Positions 56,104-64,000 of a stretch of DNA of 64,000 nucleotides are shown here, piece after piece. The stretch is from positions 4,340,001-4,404,000 of the forward strand of contig NC_008009.1 in the NCBI RefSeq assembly GCF_000014005.1. Direction: 5' to 3'. Both the position numbers and the translations under genes were made by a program. The DNA comes from Candidatus Koribacter versatilis Ellin345. GTDB lineage: Bacteria; Acidobacteriota; Terriglobia; Terriglobales; Acidobacteriaceae. The notes below the pieces were generated by a model. The model made no database searches, was not told the origin of the DNA, and saw only the letters and a program-made list of their open reading frames with translations. Numbering within the stretch: the stretch's first letter is position 1; each line of letters starts with the position of its first letter.

Positions 56104-56664
56104 TCAGTGGACGCGATGAGGCAAGACAGTATCTCGTTCCTGTTTCTTGAGTGGTTCGACGTCGATGTCGGGCTGAAAGGAGACGGCAGTGAGCGAGTCC
56201 GTCAGTGTCCATAGCGAGGCTCCGAGCAAAACCAGGTCTTTTATCAGAAACTCTCCTATACCAGCTGAAAGCGCAGGAAAACCGCCGAGGCTTGGCTCCC
56301 AACCTGGAGTTGTGATGATGAATGACAACGTGATCAGAAACATGAACACCGCGCCTACACTTCCGATAGCAGATAGCTTCGGAAACCAGCGACGAATCGC
56401 AATCAACGCAGCGATGGCGAGCTCGATGGCGCCTATTATCATCGCGAGCTGACGCACAGTCCAAATGCTGTAGCCCCAGCCCAGAAATGGACTATGCGCA
56501 ATGAGAGGTTGAATGCCTTTCGCCTCGTATTCCGTGACCTTCATCGCTGCGATCCAACCAATTACGACCGCCAAACCGTAGCGCAGAAACGCATGTCCGA
56601 TTGGATCGATTCGCGCTATGATGCCTGCCCACACATTCGTTGTTTCAGTAGATGTATTTTTCAT
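56104..56664 (-). CDS. DUF417 (YkgB/RclC-like) membrane protein
   Basis: A 186-residue inner-membrane protein with four or five helices, matching DUF417: FLRYGLAVVIGWIAAMKVTEYEAKGIQPLI near residues 26-55 (in part), PFLGWGY near 58 and GRFLIKDLVLLG-like GEFLIKDLVLLGAS near 143. The E. coli homologs YkgB/RclC belong to the reactive-chlorine response, which fits the oxidative-stress neighbours. ATG 56664 follows GGGAGA. It lies 44 bases after the DoxX gene. Confidence 0.88.
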   Translation of the reverse strand: MKNTSTETTNVWAGIIARIDPIGHAFLRYGLAVVIGWIAAMKVTEYEAKGIQPLIAHSPFLGWGYSIWTVRQLAMIIGAIELAIAALIAIRRWFPKLSAIGSVGAVFMFLITLSFIITTPGWEPSLGGFPALSAGIGEFLIKDLVLLGASLWTLTDSLTAVSFQPDIDVEPLKKQERDTVLPHRVH

Positions 56665-56708
56665 GGTCTCCCTTTCAATAGGCTGTTGTCCGTGGTCGGA
56701 TCTCCCGC

Positions 56709-57179
56709 TCATTCACCCGATCGGTTCAGAAGTTCGTCCAGCGTGAATCTGTCGGGACTCCATAGCGCAAGTAAAAATGCAGCCCCTGCAGCTGAGAAGA
56801 CTGAATAGTCGAGCGGCGTTTTAATGCCCAGACCCATGGCCATGCCTAAGGCAAACGACAAAAGCAGCAGACCGGAGAGGGCTGAAACCATTCGTGTTTT
56901 AAAGCCCACGATAATTAACACCCCACACAGCGACTCCATCACGGTAGCTGCCCACGCAAGTGGTACCGTGAATGAACTGGGAAAGAGTGACACCACCACG
57001 CCGGTGTACTCCACGAAACGAGCGAAGTTTCCCCATGACACGTTCTTTGCTCCATATGTTCCCCACAGGCCAAAACGATCAGCCACAGCCGACAAAAAAG
57101 AAACTCCTAGTGCGATCCGAGCAAACAGACGGATGACCTCCGACCCATGCTGGCTAAGTTGCACTGCTTTTGAATTCAT
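56709..57179 (-). CDS. DoxX family membrane protein
   Basis: A 156-residue protein with four hydrophobic helices of the DoxX type: FARIALGVSFLSAVADRFGLWG near residue 19, PLAWAATVMESLCGVLIIVGF near 72 and a C-terminal AAFLLALWSPDRFTLDELL. DoxX proteins are linked to thiol and redox homeostasis, but this member's role is unknown. It is the first gene of a pair with DUF417. Confidence 0.88.
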   Translation of the reverse strand: MNSKAVQLSQHGSEVIRLFARIALGVSFLSAVADRFGLWGTYGAKNVSWGNFARFVEYTGVVVSLFPSSFTVPLAWAATVMESLCGVLIIVGFKTRMVSALSGLLLLSFALGMAMGLGIKTPLDYSVFSAAGAAFLLALWSPDRFTLDELLNRSGE

Positions 57180-57642
57180 TCAAGACTCATTTCTTTGTTC
57201 TGATGGCTGCACCAGCGGTTTGTGATCTCGCGAATTGCTGCTTCCGGGAACCCTCGTAAACTGCTCACTTTGATCGCCAAATGCACGATTTTCCCGGCTC
57301 CTCTCCGTGCGCATGCGAACAGAATCCGCGCAAATCTCGCTCTCCGTTGCCGAGGACAGCACGGCGATGGCCACGATTGATACCCTTACGAATTCGCGAA
57401 GATTGATTTCAACTCTGCGGCATTACATCCACCGACAGGCCCCAATGCCATGACTTTGAGCGCGGTGTTTACCAGCATCGTCTAAGAGCGGTCTTCGAAG
57501 TCTGTGCTGATGAAACAGAGCGTCGCGATTTTGACAAGCGCGTCAAGGAATCGACAGGGATTCGCCGCCTTCTACCCATCGCCGAAAGCTCCGAAACCCA
57601 CTCGGGGGCTGTTACAAGGCTGTACTCCGATCAGCGCTGCTC
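57180..57642. other. spacer with copy of a diverged repeat
   Basis: No gene. The stretch 57351-57421 (from CGAGGACAGCACGGCGATGG to TTTCAACTCTGCGG) is a diverged copy of 61133-61193. Confidence 0.45.
57351..57421. repeat. diverged repeat, copy 1
   Basis: CGAGGACAGCAC, CGATGGCCACGATTGAT and TTTCAACTCTGCGGC match the second copy at 61133-61193 with scattered changes and one small gap. Nature unknown. Confidence 0.5.
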
Positions 57643-58179
57643 TTAGTACGTCGTGCTCGATTCCAATTCGTCAAAATCAAGCAGGCTTGCTTTGGTATCC
57701 AACCACTTCTTCAGAGCGTCGCCCTCAATCGTGCCTCGGGTCAACAACTCGCGAGCGAGGGATTCGATGAGAGGCTGATCCGCCCGGAGAAGCCGGGAAG
57801 CCAACTTGTACCCGGCGTGTGTGAAGGGATTCGTGTCCGTCACTGATTCGGCGACACCCCAATCGACCGCAGTTTGGCGCGCGTCGAGCGCACTCGAAAG
57901 GTCGGATGTCAGCTCTTTCTTCAATTCGACTGAAATCGGATCGGTGTCTGCCTGGTCCACGATCGATCCGATGTAGATGAAGGCAAAGGCCCTGCCTAGC
58001 AGCTTCGCGTCATTGTGAAACGAGTCCCGCTGTCCTTTCCAGTCGCACACGATGCCGCTGAGGCGCTCATTGTCATTAATGACTGAAAGCAGAGCAACCG
58101 GAAACCCGGCACGATATGCCACCACAGCTTGTGCGGCGAGATGTTTTGCGCTTTGCTGCGACGGTTTATTGTTCAGCAT
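57643..58179 (-). CDS. M41-peptidase-like protein lacking the HExxH motif
   Basis: A protein of about 178 residues resembling the C-terminal peptidase domain of FtsH. AAQAVVAYRAGFPVALLSV near residue 15 has the context of the catalytic HEAGHAVVAY helix but reads H-L-A-A-Q in place of H-E-A-G-H. LASRLLRADQPLIESLAREL near 130 and RGTIEGDALKKWL near 150 match the FtsH C-terminal helices. Without the zinc motif it should not be a protease and may bind substrates or regulate. The start is ATG 58179 (GGAAG before it) or ATG 58197. Confidence 0.6.
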   Translation of the reverse strand: MLNNKPSQQSAKHLAAQAVVAYRAGFPVALLSVINDNERLSGIVCDWKGQRDSFHNDAKLLGRAFAFIYIGSIVDQADTDPISVELKKELTSDLSSALDARQTAVDWGVAESVTDTNPFTHAGYKLASRLLRADQPLIESLARELLTRGTIEGDALKKWLDTKASLLDFDELESSTTY

Positions 58180-58380
58180 TGCATCACTTCCGTTCATTCC
58201 CTTTTAACCATCACTCCGCTGGATCGGCGCGTTGGATTTCATTAGCCAATGCACCGAGCGCTAGCCACCGCTTGCATGTCTGCTCGCTAGCGGGGCGAGG
58301 GTGCACGCCTTAGATCGAACTCTCAATTCCGGGTCCTTCCATTGTTACGACTGATGGAGAGAACCCAGAATCAAAAGAGT

Positions 58381-59301
58381 TCAGGCAACAAGCGTCGAAG
58401 CGGCATTGCCGAAGTTGTTGATTTTTCGATCGAGAAACTCATGGATCAACGACCCAATCCGATCCACTTCTTCTTCCAGCGCGAAATGACCCGTGTCGAT
58501 CAGATGCAGCTCTGCGCTTGGGATATCCCTTTTGTAGAGTTCAGCACCTTCCACCGTAAAGATCCCGTCGTTCTTCCCCCAAGTGATCAGCATTGGAGGC
58601 TGATGCTTACGGAAATACTCCTGCCAACCTGCATAGGCATCCAGATTCCTTTTTGCGTTGTAGAGGAGTGAAAGTTGGATACTCTTGTTCCCCGGTCGGT
58701 CGAGATAAGCCTGGTCGATCACCCAATTATCGGGGCTGATCTTCGAGGGATCCTTGACTCCGTGCAGATAATGCCACTTGGTTCCTTCGATCGTCAGAAG
58801 CCAATCGAGTAGAAGTTGAGCGCTCCTCTCGCTCCGGTCTTCCCAATAATCAGATAATCCCGTCTTCAAGAACGCCTTATTGATCGCTTCAACATGGGCG
58901 TCAGCGTTTTGGACGATCATAGCCATCACACGTTCTGGATGCCTGACAGCTAAATGGAATCCAACCGATGCACCTATGTCCGAGAGGTAGAGGATATAGG
59001 AAGAAAGGTTCAGCTTTTCCGTAAACTTTTCGGTGATAGTCGCGAAGCTCTCAAAGGAGTAGTCGAACTCGTTGACCGGCGGTGCTGAACTCTCGCCATA
59101 TCCAGGAAAATCTGGGGCGACAACATGATATTTATCCGCAAGCATGGGAATCAGATTGCGGAACATATGAGAAGACGACGGAAAGCCGTGTAACAGTAAA
59201 GCGGTGGGAGCATCTCGCGGACCCGCTTCGCGATAGAAGACCTCCAGTCCCTCCACGTTAAGGGTGCGATACCAAACGGATGGTGTAACCGTGTTCGACA
59301 T
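58381..59301 (-). CDS. alpha/beta hydrolase (epoxide hydrolase/dehalogenase-like)
   Basis: A 306-residue hydrolase. The oxyanion motif LLLHGFPSSSHMFRNLIP lies near residue 35 and DFPGYGESS near 64. The nucleophile elbow LSDIGASVGFHLA near 107 places an Asp where haloalkane dehalogenases and epoxide hydrolases have it. The His is in DTGHFALEEE near 269. Substrate unknown. ATG 59301 follows AAAGAGAG. Next upstream gene on the same strand is the MDR reductase. Confidence 0.88.
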   Translation of the reverse strand: MSNTVTPSVWYRTLNVEGLEVFYREAGPRDAPTALLLHGFPSSSHMFRNLIPMLADKYHVVAPDFPGYGESSAPPVNEFDYSFESFATITEKFTEKLNLSSYILYLSDIGASVGFHLAVRHPERVMAMIVQNADAHVEAINKAFLKTGLSDYWEDRSERSAQLLLDWLLTIEGTKWHYLHGVKDPSKISPDNWVIDQAYLDRPGNKSIQLSLLYNAKRNLDAYAGWQEYFRKHQPPMLITWGKNDGIFTVEGAELYKRDIPSAELHLIDTGHFALEEEVDRIGSLIHEFLDRKINNFGNAASTLVA

Positions 59302-59358
59302 CTAAACTCTCTTTCGCTACGTGAATCGCGCCTTTATGGGCGATGTGCAAAGCGTCCC

Positions 59359-60276
59359 TTACGGATGAACGCGGAAAATCGTCTTGCCCTTGACCCGGGT
59401 CTCCGGGTTAAATGCGGCGACGGCCTCGTCGAGCTTGGCGACTTTAGTGACGTTTGTTCGCAGCCGGCCATTCCGCGCCCGTTGGACGATCTCGCTAAGT
59501 TGGGCGCAAGCGGGTTCAACGACGAAGTCAACGGTGACTCCGCCAGAAGGCCGCGCGTCATTCGGGCCTGTGATGGTGACCAACGTTCCTCCGGGGCGAA
59601 TTAGGGCTGCCGATCGCTTGACGATATCGCCGCCGATGACATCGAAAACCAGGTCGACCCCGCTGACATCTTCCAAAGCGTCGTTATCGAGATCGACGAA
59701 ATCCTGCGCGCCGAAGTCGAGTGCTGTCTGACGGCCTTCAGCGTGTCCGGTGCCGATGACGTACGCACCGGCATCACGCGCGAGTTGGGTCGCCATCGAA
59801 CCGACGATCCCCGCCGCGCCGTGCACCAGGACGCTTTGCCCCGCACGGAGGCGACCGTGATCGAACAGCGCTTGCCACGCGGTGAGGCCGGGCATCACGA
59901 GAGCTGCACCGACCGTGAAGTCAACATCGCTCGGCAGCGGCGCGAGGTTGCGCGCCTCGACGGCCACATACTCCGCGAGCGCACCGTCGCGGTACCAGTC
60001 CGTGAGACCGAACACGCGCTGTCCGATCGACAGCCCCGTTGTGCCATAGCCGAGAGAGACGACTACTCCGGCCACCTCGTGCCCGGGAATCGAAGGAGTG
60101 CGGTCACGGCCCGCACGATCGGTCCAGGTCGAAGGCCATGACAGTTCATCGCCAGTGAATCCTGACGCATGAACCTCAACAACGACATCGTTTATCGCCG
60201 CTTGCGGCTCGGGTCGCTCGTCGACCTTCACCCCGGCGATTCCTGCAGCCTTATCAGTCGCCACTATCGCTTTCAT
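59359..60276 (-). CDS. NADP-dependent MDR oxidoreductase (quinone reductase-like)
   Basis: A 305-residue medium-chain dehydrogenase without the catalytic zinc ligands. N-terminal GroES-like domain with PSIPGHEVAGVVVSLGYG near residue 62; Rossmann domain with VLVHGAAGIVGSMATQLARDAGA near 150. It is of the NADPH:quinone reductase/zeta-crystallin type. ATG 60276 overlaps the stop of a 44-codon upstream ORF (ATGA), suggesting translational coupling. Confidence 0.9.
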   Translation of the reverse strand: MKAIVATDKAAGIAGVKVDERPEPQAAINDVVVEVHASGFTGDELSWPSTWTDRAGRDRTPSIPGHEVAGVVVSLGYGTTGLSIGQRVFGLTDWYRDGALAEYVAVEARNLAPLPSDVDFTVGAALVMPGLTAWQALFDHGRLRAGQSVLVHGAAGIVGSMATQLARDAGAYVIGTGHAEGRQTALDFGAQDFVDLDNDALEDVSGVDLVFDVIGGDIVKRSAALIRPGGTLVTITGPNDARPSGGVTVDFVVEPACAQLSEIVQRARNGRLRTNVTKVAKLDEAVAAFNPETRVKGKTIFRVHP

Positions 60277-60407
60277 CGATCACTCTCCCGTTTCGTGTTC
60301 TTGAAGTTCTTTCCCGACCGGTATTCGGACAGGAACGGGGTGCTGAAAATCTTGGCCTCGGACGCCTCATTACGGAAGGCGGACGGACCTTGCCCTGTCT
60401 GATTCAT
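60273..60407 (-). CDS. small ORF coupled to the MDR gene
   Basis: A 44-residue polar protein (MNQTGQGPSAFRNE start, C-terminal FKNTKRESDR) with GAGGAG 9 bases before its ATG and a stop that overlaps the next ATG by 4 bases (ATGA). No domain visible. The coupling and ribosome site argue that it is translated; it may be a genuine small protein or a leader. Confidence 0.45.
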   Translation of the reverse strand: MNQTGQGPSAFRNEASEAKIFSTPFLSEYRSGKNFKNTKRESDR

Positions 60408-60635
60408 AAGCACAATCTCCTCGGTAATTTCTCTTCGCTGGAACGTTCGTTCTCTTCCCAGCTGTCTGCCTGCACTATTCTTAATTGCAATTACGGTTCC
60501 GCGCCTTCGGAGCGCCGCTTGTCCCGCTTCTTGGCGAGACGTGGTCTATAGGGCGCATTCTGACCCATTCGCCGCGCTACCTTTCGCCGATGCTGTACTT
60601 AGGCCGTGGAAATGCGGCGTACGCATCGATGATGT
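60408..60635. other. spacer, no gene seen
   Basis: A-T richer sequence upstream of the 44-codon ORF, probably the promoter region; nothing specific recognised. Confidence 0.35.
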
Positions 60636-61058
60636 TCACGAATGCACGTCGAGTGACTTCGCAAAACTCCGTTCCGATTGAGCTACGTTTCTCGTCACGC
60701 CCACACCGCCGCTCAATGATTTGTCGTCCGGGATCAAGGCTTGAGTAGCAATGTCGTAACGTTCCGTGAACTCGGGATGACGCCCCAGGTGTTCCCTGGC
60801 AAAGGGACAAACGATTCGGAGACGAGACGATTCACGCGACGCCAATTGAACAGCCTCTTCTACCAGCTTCCCACCAATGCCGACGTGTTGGAGAGATGGT
60901 GGGATCTCGGTGTGCCAAATTGTCATTTTGTTTTGGTCGTCAACGGAGTAGCTCAGAAAGGCGATGGAGTCTCCCACACGTTTTTCGATCCTGTGAATCC
61001 GCACCTTAGTCCGAGTCTTGGTTTTGATTAAGGTTTCTCCTTCGTCTATCGTCATCAC
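60636..61058 (-). CDS. GNAT-related N-acetyltransferase (YjdJ/NATD1-like)
   Basis: A 140-residue protein of the Gcn5-related small acetyltransferase group. IAFLSYSVDD near residue 32, HTEIPPSLQHVGIGGKLVEEAV near 49 (the acetyl-CoA-binding loop) and CPFAREHLGRHPEF near 84 are diagnostic. The C-terminal 45 residues after the domain are unusual in this roughly 95-residue family and may be read-through of a lost stop. ATG 61058 or 61055. Confidence 0.82.
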   Translation of the reverse strand: MMTIDEGETLIKTKTRTKVRIHRIEKRVGDSIAFLSYSVDDQNKMTIWHTEIPPSLQHVGIGGKLVEEAVQLASRESSRLRIVCPFAREHLGRHPEFTERYDIATQALIPDDKSLSGGVGVTRNVAQSERSFAKSLDVHS

Positions 61059-61486
61059 GTAATCCTCTTATTTTTATTCAAACGTGGTGCTTCTCTCGTG
61101 AGGCGGCGAGCCTCCGCATTCTCCTTCCTTCTCGAGGACAGCACGACGATAGCCACAATTGATGGCCTGCGAGATTGTTTTCAACTCTGTGGCGGTGCTT
61201 CCACGCACAACACTCTCGAGAGAACAGCTTTTAGAAGGGCCTTTATCAGTATCGGATTAGAACGGAGTCTGCAGGATTGGAGGGGCAAGACAGGGCGGCG
61301 CCATTTGGGCAAGGTCCCAAGGCGGCGACCACAGATAATTCGCGGTTCGGAACAACACGGGCACAGTGTGTTTGGCTTAATGTATTGGGCGAAAACGTCG
61401 GAGTCGGCGAGTAGGTTTGCCAGCAACGAATGTCAGTAATCGACGCAGACGGCTTGATGCACCATCTCTCGCCTGTCTTCGCAAGC
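61059..61486. other. spacer with copy of a diverged repeat
   Basis: No gene recognised on either strand, although both strands carry open frames. Contains the second copy of the diverged repeat at 61133-61193. Confidence 0.4.
61133..61193. repeat. diverged repeat, copy 2
   Basis: Counterpart of 57351-57421, sharing CGAGGACAGCACG, CGAT-GCCAC-ATTGAT and TTTCAACTCTG-GGC. Confidence 0.5.
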
Positions 61487-61876
61487 TTACTTGACAGGCA
61501 CAGTTATAGGAGCGCTCTTCCTTTTTACGAAAAATACGACAAACCTCGCTGGTTTGGTTTTACTTGCATTCCGCCCAACAATGTGGACATCTTCCGGGCC
61601 TTCGTAGAAAGTCTCACCTTGCGTCAGAGTCACTTCCTTTCCGCCCCTGAGCTGCATCACCACCGAGCCTTCCACCACATAGACAAACGTATTGGCGTTG
61701 TGCCGATGTATTTCGTCCGAGTGGCCCGGCGGGTATTCCACGCTGATCATCACAGCTTCTTCACCGGGGCACTTTGTCAGCTCCTTCGAGATGAGCGGGA
61801 TTACGTTAGCTTCTTGCCCCATAAGCGTCGCGGACATGAGGCATACCCACACCAGATTTATCCTTATGAATGTCAT
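61487..61876 (-). CDS. secreted cupin-domain protein
   Basis: A 129-residue exported protein: signal peptide (MTFIRINLVWVCLMSATLM), then a single cupin barrel with motif 1 HSDEIHRHNANTFVYVVEG near residue 52 (two His and a Glu-like position for metal) and motif 2 GETFYEGPEDVHIVGRNAS near 86. Similar periplasmic cupins occur with quercetinase-like or sensing roles. ATG 61876 begins the signal peptide; the longer frame to 61987 is not needed. Confidence 0.82.
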   Translation of the reverse strand: MTFIRINLVWVCLMSATLMGQEANVIPLISKELTKCPGEEAVMISVEYPPGHSDEIHRHNANTFVYVVEGSVVMQLRGGKEVTLTQGETFYEGPEDVHIVGRNASKTKPARFVVFFVKRKSAPITVPVK

Positions 61877-62536
61877 ACGCCATCCTGTGCTTGGCCGCCT
61901 CTTCACGCAGCCCTTTATTTGCGGAATGTGTGACCCAAAGTCACACCCGGCGTCGCCCATTCGAACCCGCACCCGTTGGTAGTTCATCCAGCTTCAAGGT
62001 CTCGGCGACACGGCGCTGGTGGATTTGCATCGCCTTTCACTCGTGCATTGAGTCCTCTGTCACTCGTGATGATGCACTTTGCGCACCACTTCTCCCTGAT
62101 GCTGCCTCTCGACCTGTGATCACGGGCTCTTTGACTGAAGTCGGCGGATGGATTCAGCGTCATGGCAAGGGCAACGATGATCGCCGTGACATCATTTGGA
62201 CAGACTGTCAGCGAAAGGACACCCCGTTCCCCGGAGTCCCATTGTTGCTACGGTCATCAATTGCCACGGCCTCGCCTCATGAGCACAGGACCCAAAGACA
62301 ATATGACCTGACTTGACCCCTTTTCGCCGTTGTAGGATTCCCGAGATTGCACACGCTGCAAAAGAGCTGATTGGAATTCCGCGCCACGACCTCGGGTCTA
62401 TGGCAGCCGGTGTGCTCACTGCAGATGCAGTGGTTGCGACGTTTTCAGAATCCAGCGACGTTGTTTCGTTCGGCGGCTATAAGTTGAGGCAGTTCGCTCT
62501 TTGCGCCATACGATTCGCACCGTAGGAGAAATTTTG
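61877..62536. other. spacer, no supported gene
   Basis: Two short open frames (62192-62419 minus, 62313-62525 plus) lack recognisable features. A minus-strand stretch near 62290-62330 (AAGGGGTCAAGTCAGGTCAT) resembles ends of small mobile repeats but no partner was found. Confidence 0.4.
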
Positions 62537-63139
62537 ATGGGTAATATTTCCCGCGGTTTCATGGGTAGACGAACTGCTTCCGATGTGAAATTGCCGCCGG
62601 GGCAATACTTAACGACCGATTTCCCTGTCCTCTCAGCCGGGCCGACTCCACATATTGCGCTCGAAAAGTGGCAATTCACGATCGACGATGGGACAAACGT
62701 CTTGCGACGATGGGATTGGAAATCGTTTCGAGAGCTGCCCGCCGAGAACATCACCGTTGATCTGCACTGCGTGACGCGGTGGTCAAAGCTCGGCACACGT
62801 TGGGAAGGCGTGTCTCTCGATGCCATCCTCGGTCAATTGGAAACCGACGCCCAGTATGCGATGGTGCGTTCCTATGGTGACTACACTACAAACCTGCCGA
62901 TTGCGGATCTCAGAAACAATCAGGCCTGGATAGCGTTTCGATTTGAGGACGAAGATCTCGCTCCTGAGCACGGCGGCCCCGCGCGACTCGTCGTGCCGCA
63001 TCTTTATTTATGGAAGAGCGCCAAATGGGTACGGGGCATCAGCCTTATGAAAGAGGATCGACCTGGTTTCTGGGAGGGCCTCGGCTACCACATGTATGGA
63101 AACCCGTGGCGCGAGCAGCGTTACTCGGACGACGAATAA
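62537..63139 (+). CDS. molybdopterin-dependent oxidoreductase (sulfite oxidase-like)
   Basis: A 200-residue protein of the sulfite oxidase-like fold, without a heme domain or signal peptide. It starts GFMGRRTASDVKLPPGQYLT near residue 6, a hallmark of this small cytosolic group; the Mo-ligand Cys is in DLHCVTRWSKLGTRWEGV near 76; and ARLVVPHLYLWKSAKWVRG near 148 and GYHMYGNPWREQRYS near 180 are also typical. ATG 62537 follows GGAGA. Coupled by a 1-base overlap to the flavin reductase, which probably supplies electrons. Confidence 0.93.
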   Translation: MGNISRGFMGRRTASDVKLPPGQYLTTDFPVLSAGPTPHIALEKWQFTIDDGTNVLRRWDWKSFRELPAENITVDLHCVTRWSKLGTRWEGVSLDAILGQLETDAQYAMVRSYGDYTTNLPIADLRNNQAWIAFRFEDEDLAPEHGGPARLVVPHLYLWKSAKWVRGISLMKEDRPGFWEGLGYHMYGNPWREQRYSDDE

Positions 63140-63870
63140 TGTGGCGCGTGGGAACGGTCGTTGCTCTTCGCGACGAAACGCAGACAGCAAAGACGATCAC
63201 GCTCCGGGTAGTGGATTGGCCTAACCATGTCGCAGGTCAGCACGTTGACGTGCGTCTGACGGCAACCGATGGATATTCCGCAGTTCGATCGTACTCGATC
63301 GCGTCGGCTCCAAATGCGGAAGGGCGAGTTGAACTGACCGTCGAGCAACTGCCCGAGGGCGAGGTTTCACCCTACCTCACGCAAGAGCTAGCAATCGGAG
63401 ATCATATTGAACTCAGAGGTCCGATCGGCGGTTGGTTTATTTGGCGACCGCGGCAAACGGAGCCGATCCAATTGATCGCGGGTGGTTCGGGAATCGTTCC
63501 GCTTATGGCGATGATTCGCTCTCGCGCATCGACAGGGAGCACCGTACCCTTTCGTTTGCTGTATTCCGTGCGGGAGCCCGGAGCCGTCTACTACCGTAAT
63601 GAACTGCAGGCCATATCGAGCCGGGACGATTGGTTAACCACTACGCACGCATATACACGGGCCGCTCCGAAAGACTGGTTGAGACCTCCCGGCCGGGTCG
63701 ATACGTCTCTTATCGCAAACGTAACTTGGCCTTCCAGCCAGACCCCAACGTGCTACGTGTGCGGTCCCACAGCATTCGTAGAAAGTATTGCCGCAATGCT
63801 TGTGAGTTGCGGCAATCATCCCGACAAGATCAAGACCGAGCGTTTCGGCCCGACAGGAGGTCTCAAATGA
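63139..63870 (+). CDS. FAD-binding ferredoxin-NADP reductase-like oxidoreductase
   Basis: A 243-residue reductase. The FAD domain shows VAGQHVDVRL near residue 31 and RSYSIASAPN near 50; the NAD(P) domain shows LIAGGSGIVPLMAMIRS near 112 and CYVCGPTAFVESIA near 208, ending near the C-terminus in KTERFGPTGG. No 2Fe-2S domain is attached. It starts one base before the end of the Mo enzyme gene and ends 4 bases into the next gene. Confidence 0.93.
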   Translation: MWRVGTVVALRDETQTAKTITLRVVDWPNHVAGQHVDVRLTATDGYSAVRSYSIASAPNAEGRVELTVEQLPEGEVSPYLTQELAIGDHIELRGPIGGWFIWRPRQTEPIQLIAGGSGIVPLMAMIRSRASTGSTVPFRLLYSVREPGAVYYRNELQAISSRDDWLTTTHAYTRAAPKDWLRPPGRVDTSLIANVTWPSSQTPTCYVCGPTAFVESIAAMLVSCGNHPDKIKTERFGPTGGLK

Positions 63871-63992
63871 GTTTTCCTAATTACGATTACATCGACGGCA
63901 ATGCTGCTGCCGGCGAACTGAGCAAAGTATTTGCCGTTGATATCACGAAGGCGATGGGCCGGTGCGCCGAGTGTGGGACTGCAAAACACTGA
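63867..63992 (+). pseudogene. DUF6510 family protein, ended early by an in-frame stop
   Basis: ATG 63867 overlaps the reductase stop (ATGA). The 41 residues read YIDGNAAAGELSKVFAVDIT and GRCAECGTAKH, the N-terminal half of DUF6510, a zinc-ribbon partner encoded beside this Mo enzyme/reductase pair elsewhere. TGA at 63990-63992 cuts it after the first CxxC pair; the next two codons (GCT GAA) would still fit the family in the same frame. The window ends 8 bases later, so it cannot be judged whether the rest is present. Confidence 0.55.
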
Positions 63993-64000
63993 GCTGAAGC

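Noticed and set aside
55771-56214. 147-codon plus-strand ORF
   Set aside because: Half of it is antisense to the DUF417 gene and no domain is visible.
61098-61439. 113-codon plus-strand ORF and the 81-codon minus-strand ORF beneath it
   Set aside because: Neither shows a ribosome site or family motif; the region includes a diverged repeat.

Overview
The window looks like a chromosomal segment of an Acidobacteriota bacterium (Terriglobia/Koribacter-like). This is inferred from the moderately high GC content, the protein families present (DUF2891, DUF3592, DUF481, GH125, small zinc-ribbon proteins, secreted Ala/Ser-rich proteins) and acidobacterial-style repeats. No rRNA, tRNA, CRISPR array or intact insertion sequence was recognised.

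Left part, about 1-35.5 kb, is compact and housekeeping. It holds the start of kdsA after pyrG, an EamA transporter, a Tat-exported GH125 alpha-mannosidase, an NmrA-like protein, several conserved unknowns and gltB-gltD (glutamate synthase). Next is a tightly overlapping operon hisI-G-D-C-B-H-F-A-ppc. It is preceded by what reads as a complete transcription attenuator: a 27-residue leader peptide with 7 His (5 in a row), mutually exclusive 1:2, 2:3 and 3:4 pairings, and a strong U-tailed terminator. gltB, transcribed the other way from the same intergenic region, has a similar terminator/antiterminator layout with a short ORF ending on the antiterminator strand. Further right are an ABC-F protein, envelope beta-barrels, sodA, a GlpD-like enzyme, a secreted LEA-like protein behind a consensus sigma-54 promoter, and etfB/etfA separated by three tiny membrane-protein genes.

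Right part, about 35.5-64 kb, is looser and accessory. It has long intergenic gaps and stress or redox genes: YceI, DUF2867, a ferritin-like protein with a small cytochrome-like partner lacking the heme motif, two cytochrome P460 proteins with a cytochrome c, Dps, DUF417, DoxX, an alpha/beta hydrolase, a quinone-reductase-like MDR protein, a cupin, and a molybdopterin oxidoreductase/flavin reductase pair. A signalling block at 44-54 kb holds an ECF sigma factor, PAS/GAF histidine kinases, a FixJ-type regulator and a tandem REC-REC protein. Several genes here are remodelled or broken: gnd has lost its middle in frame, the sigma factor has a 1-base frameshift in region 4, a PAS sensor is fused in frame to the tail of a FixJ regulator, a sensor kinase looks like the detached C-terminal half of a giant kinase, an M41-like protein has lost its HExxH motif, and a DUF6510 gene stops early.

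How the parts connect: the left half links nitrogen assimilation (gltBD), histidine synthesis and anaplerosis (ppc), with attenuation as the likely control of his-ppc and perhaps gltB. The right half looks like a stress-response and signalling island undergoing deletion and decay. Starts were chosen from Shine-Dalgarno sequences and neighbour overlaps; family calls come from motif recognition, not database searches.
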